From Albimonas sp036154955 (GTDB lineage Bacteria; Pseudomonadota; Alphaproteobacteria; Rhodobacterales; Rhodobacteraceae), in assembly GCA_036154955.1 (NCBI GenBank), contig JAYZWL010000031.1, positions 1-28,864 on the forward strand: a DNA stretch of 28,864 nt. The letters are read 5' to 3'. Positions 27,005 to 28,864 of this stretch are shown here, piece by piece. The notes under the pieces were generated by a model. That model did not search any database. It worked only from the letters and a program-made list of their open reading frames with translations, and had not been told where the DNA came from. A program made the position numbers and the translations under genes. Positions within the stretch are counted from its first letter, which is position 1. Every line of letters begins with the position of its first letter.

Positions 27005-28597
27005 TCAGGCGGCGCGGCCGGCGCGGCGCTCCGCCTTCAGGCGATCAGCCAGCCATTCGCCGATCATCACGCAGGTCATGTGGGTGTTGGCCCGGCAGTC
27101 CATCGGCATGATCGAGGCGTCCGCGACCCGGAGCCCCGGCACGCCCTTGACCCCCAGATCCGGGTTCACCACGCCCTCGCGGTCGCTCCGCGCGCTCATC
27201 CGGCAGGTGCCGGCGGCGTGCTGGATGTCGCCGACCTGCTCCAGGATCAACGCCTCCAGCTCCGGGACGGGCAGCGCCGCGGCCTCGACCAGGGGGATGC
27301 CGCTGTCGGCCAGCTCGATCCGCTCGGCGATGTCGGCGAGCCCCGGCAGCCGGGCGAGCCGCGCCACCCGCGCCACCCCGTCGCGCATCCGCAGCATGTC
27401 GCGGGGGTCGGAGAGCATGTTCTCCTCCACCAGCGGATCGTCCTCCGCCCGCGCCGATTTCAGCGTCACCTCTCCGCGCGAGAACGCGTCGTAGAGCCCG
27501 ATGCCCACCGCGCCCAGCGGGTTGCCGCCCGCCCCTTCGATGTCGCGATGGTTGAAGCCGATCAGGATCATGTCGCGCGCGCCGCCCTCGCCGAGACCCG
27601 ACGAGTAGGTCACGCAGCAATTGGTGTGGCGCTGGTCGGGGTCCTTGGCCGCGTGCTCCGGCTTCAGGAACACCGAGGCGCGCAGCATCGGATGGTCCAT
27701 GAAGTTGCGCCCCACCCCGGTCATCTCCCGCACCACCGGGATGCCGTGGGCGCGCAGGTGCAGGCTGGGGCCGAGGCCCGAGCGCATCAGGATCGCCGGC
27801 GAATGCACCGCGCCGGCGCAGAGCACGGTCTCGCGCCCCTCGAAGCTCCGGATCTCGTCGCCGACCCGGGCGACCACGCCGGTCGCCCGGCCGTTCTCCA
27901 CCACGACCCGGTCGACCAGCGCCCGGCCGAGGATGGTCAGGTTGGGCCGCCCCCGCGCCGGCTCCAGATAGCCGTCGTTGGTGGTGACCCGGCGCAGCCC
28001 GCGGGAGTTGATCGGGTAGCAGGACACCCCCTCCCCGTCCGGGGCGTTGAGGTCGGGGTTCCACGGGAAGCCCGCCGCCAGCGCCGCGTCGCGCAGGCCC
28101 TTGTCGATCGGCCCCCAGGTCTCCTGCGGGGCGCGGTAGATCGGCACCGGCCCGCCCTGGCCGTGATGGTTGGCATGGGCCATCTCCGGGTCGTCCTCCA
28201 TCCGCGCGAACAGCGGCAGGACGTCGGCGGCGGACCAGCCCTCGCAACCCGCCTCGGCCCAGGCGTCGAAGGCCGCGCCCACGCCCCAGATGGCGATCTG
28301 GGCGTTGACCAGGCTGCAGCCGCCCAGGCCCCGCCCCCGCCAGTAATGCCGGGGCTGCTGGACCGTGGTGCGCCGGCTCCACACGCCGGGCCACTGCCAG
28401 TCCGCCTGGTGGCCGGGCTGGAACATGAACGGGTAGATGTTGGCCGAGCGGGCGGCGTGCGGCGCCTCCTCCGCCCGCCAGTCGGCGCCGGCCTCCAGCA
28501 GCAGGACCCGGCACTCCGGGTCCTCCGACAGCCGTCCGGCGAGCGCCGCGCCGGCCGAGCCGGCTCCGACCACGATGACATCGAACTGTTCGGACAT
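27005..28597 (-). CDS. GMC family FAD oxidoreductase (choline dehydrogenase-like)
   Basis: A 530-aa flavoprotein of the glucose-methanol-choline family, normal length, which oxidises alcohols to aldehydes or ketones. The FAD site is VIVVGAGSAGAALAGRLSE (residues 8-25) followed by VLLLEAG; GRGLGGCSLVNAQ (88-100) is the first GMC signature, and the second is AGAVHSPAILMRSGLGP. The active-site pair is His460 (QHAAGTCRM) and His506 (RANTHMT), both present. ATG 28597 has AGGAG about 8 nt upstream. It shows the generic BetA-like core but no neighbouring betaine genes (betB, betI), so choline is not implied; polyethylene glycol, sugar alcohol or other substrates are possible. No signal peptide seen. 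Confidence 0.92.
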   Translation of the reverse strand: MSEQFDVIVVGAGSAGAALAGRLSEDPECRVLLLEAGADWRAEEAPHAARSANIYPFMFQPGHQADWQWPGVWSRRTTVQQPRHYWRGRGLGGCSLVNAQIAIWGVGAAFDAWAEAGCEGWSAADVLPLFARMEDDPEMAHANHHGQGGPVPIYRAPQETWGPIDKGLRDAALAAGFPWNPDLNAPDGEGVSCYPINSRGLRRVTTNDGYLEPARGRPNLTILGRALVDRVVVENGRATGVVARVGDEIRSFEGRETVLCAGAVHSPAILMRSGLGPSLHLRAHGIPVVREMTGVGRNFMDHPMLRASVFLKPEHAAKDPDQRHTNCCVTYSSGLGEGGARDMILIGFNHRDIEGAGGNPLGAVGIGLYDAFSRGEVTLKSARAEDDPLVEENMLSDPRDMLRMRDGVARVARLARLPGLADIAERIELADSGIPLVEAAALPVPELEALILEQVGDIQHAAGTCRMSARSDREGVVNPDLGVKGVPGLRVADASIMPMDCRANTHMTCVMIGEWLADRLKAERRAGRAA

Positions 28598-28864
28598 GGG
28601 GGGCGGCTCCTGTCGAATGGGCCCGCGCAGGCCGGGGGAGGATCCGGCGGGAGGGTCCGGCGGGCGATGAGGGGGACCGCGGCGCGCCGCGGAAACTGGA
28701 GCCGACTATGCGAGCCGCGCCCCCGCCCCGCAATCCGCCCCGCCCCGACCATCGCGCCGCAGGGGCGGGCCATGTCGCCGCGGGGGGGGGGGGGGGGCGG
28801 ATTTCGGGGGGCGGAGCGGCGACGACGGAGGCGACCGGGATGGCGGGTCGCCCCATGACGCCCG
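28598..28864. other. Upstream region of the GMC oxidoreductase gene, no gene seen
   Basis: GC-rich non-coding sequence to the window edge. Apart from the GMC ribosome-binding site and a long G-run, I see no gene or clear promoter. Short open frames here are Gly/Arg-rich and low-complexity. The gene on the far side is outside the window. Confidence 0.5.
28782..28797. repeat. Homopolymer of 16 G residues
   Basis: An uninterrupted G16 run (C16 on the minus strand) about 185 bp upstream of the GMC start. It may be a slippage-prone tract, form quadruplex DNA, or be an assembly artefact; the exact length should not be trusted. Confidence 0.85.

Noticed and set aside
24936..27494. 852-codon plus-strand frame across the acetyltransferase and amidohydrolase region
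   Set aside because: Low-complexity Arg/Pro/His product opposite clearly recognisable minus-strand genes.
26819..28858. 679-codon plus-strand frame opposite the GMC oxidoreductase
   Set aside because: Shadow of a gene with complete GMC motifs; no domain of its own.

Overview
The window is very GC-rich DNA with almost no T/A at third codon positions, densely packed genes, ATGA stop/start overlaps and an alphaproteobacterial-type glycerol ABC transporter set (glpSTPQUV). I infer a high-GC alphaproteobacterium, most likely in or near the Rhodobacterales; there is no rRNA or other phylogenetic marker here to fix this. I see no tRNA, insertion sequence, phage gene or CRISPR array. All recognised genes are intact.

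Region 1 (1-8.6 kb) is a peptide/amide uptake and breakdown block. An Opp/Dpp-type ABC transporter lacking only its binding protein (two permeases, two ATPases) runs into an amidase-signature hydrolase and an M81 (MlrC-like) metallopeptidase, forming one tightly coupled operon. Facing it on the minus strand are a RidA-type imine deaminase and a DadA-like FAD amino-acid oxidoreductase, two nucleotides apart. Together they suggest import of a small peptide or amide, cleavage, oxidative deamination of a released amine or amino acid, and clearance of the reactive imine.

Region 2 (8.7-16.0 kb) is a glycerol-type ABC transport locus: a divergent DeoR/GlpR-type repressor, a control region with several TTCG/CGAA half-sites, a 39-codon leader ORF coupled to glpS, then glpS, glpT, glpP, glpQ, glpU and glpV. 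A strong intercistronic stem-loop precedes glpV and terminator-like hairpins follow it. GlpS and GlpT carry complementary ATPase defects, predicting one intact and one dead ATP site. No glycerol kinase or glycerol-3-phosphate dehydrogenase gene is present. An iron-type alcohol dehydrogenase follows at 16.1 kb.

Region 3 (17.3-24.5 kb) looks like a CoA-dependent catabolic locus for an imported organic acid: an SDR dehydrogenase diverges from an operon encoding a TRAP transporter (DctP, DctQ, DctM), a TetR-family regulator and a split pair of acyl-CoA dehydrogenase subunits whose motifs complement each other. The shared 500-bp upstream region carries three copies of a palindrome (GCTTKCCAGMAAKC), one near the SDR and two near dctP; this is the best candidate for a local, undescribed regulatory circuit. 

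Region 4 (24.6-28.6 kb) has three minus-strand genes: a GNAT-like acetyltransferase, an ATZ/TRZ-type amidohydrolase with an odd Cys-rich C-terminus, and a GMC flavin oxidoreductase (choline dehydrogenase-like). A palindromic intergenic repeat family appears three times (18.3, 24.6 and 26.9 kb), and a 16-G homopolymer lies upstream of the GMC gene.
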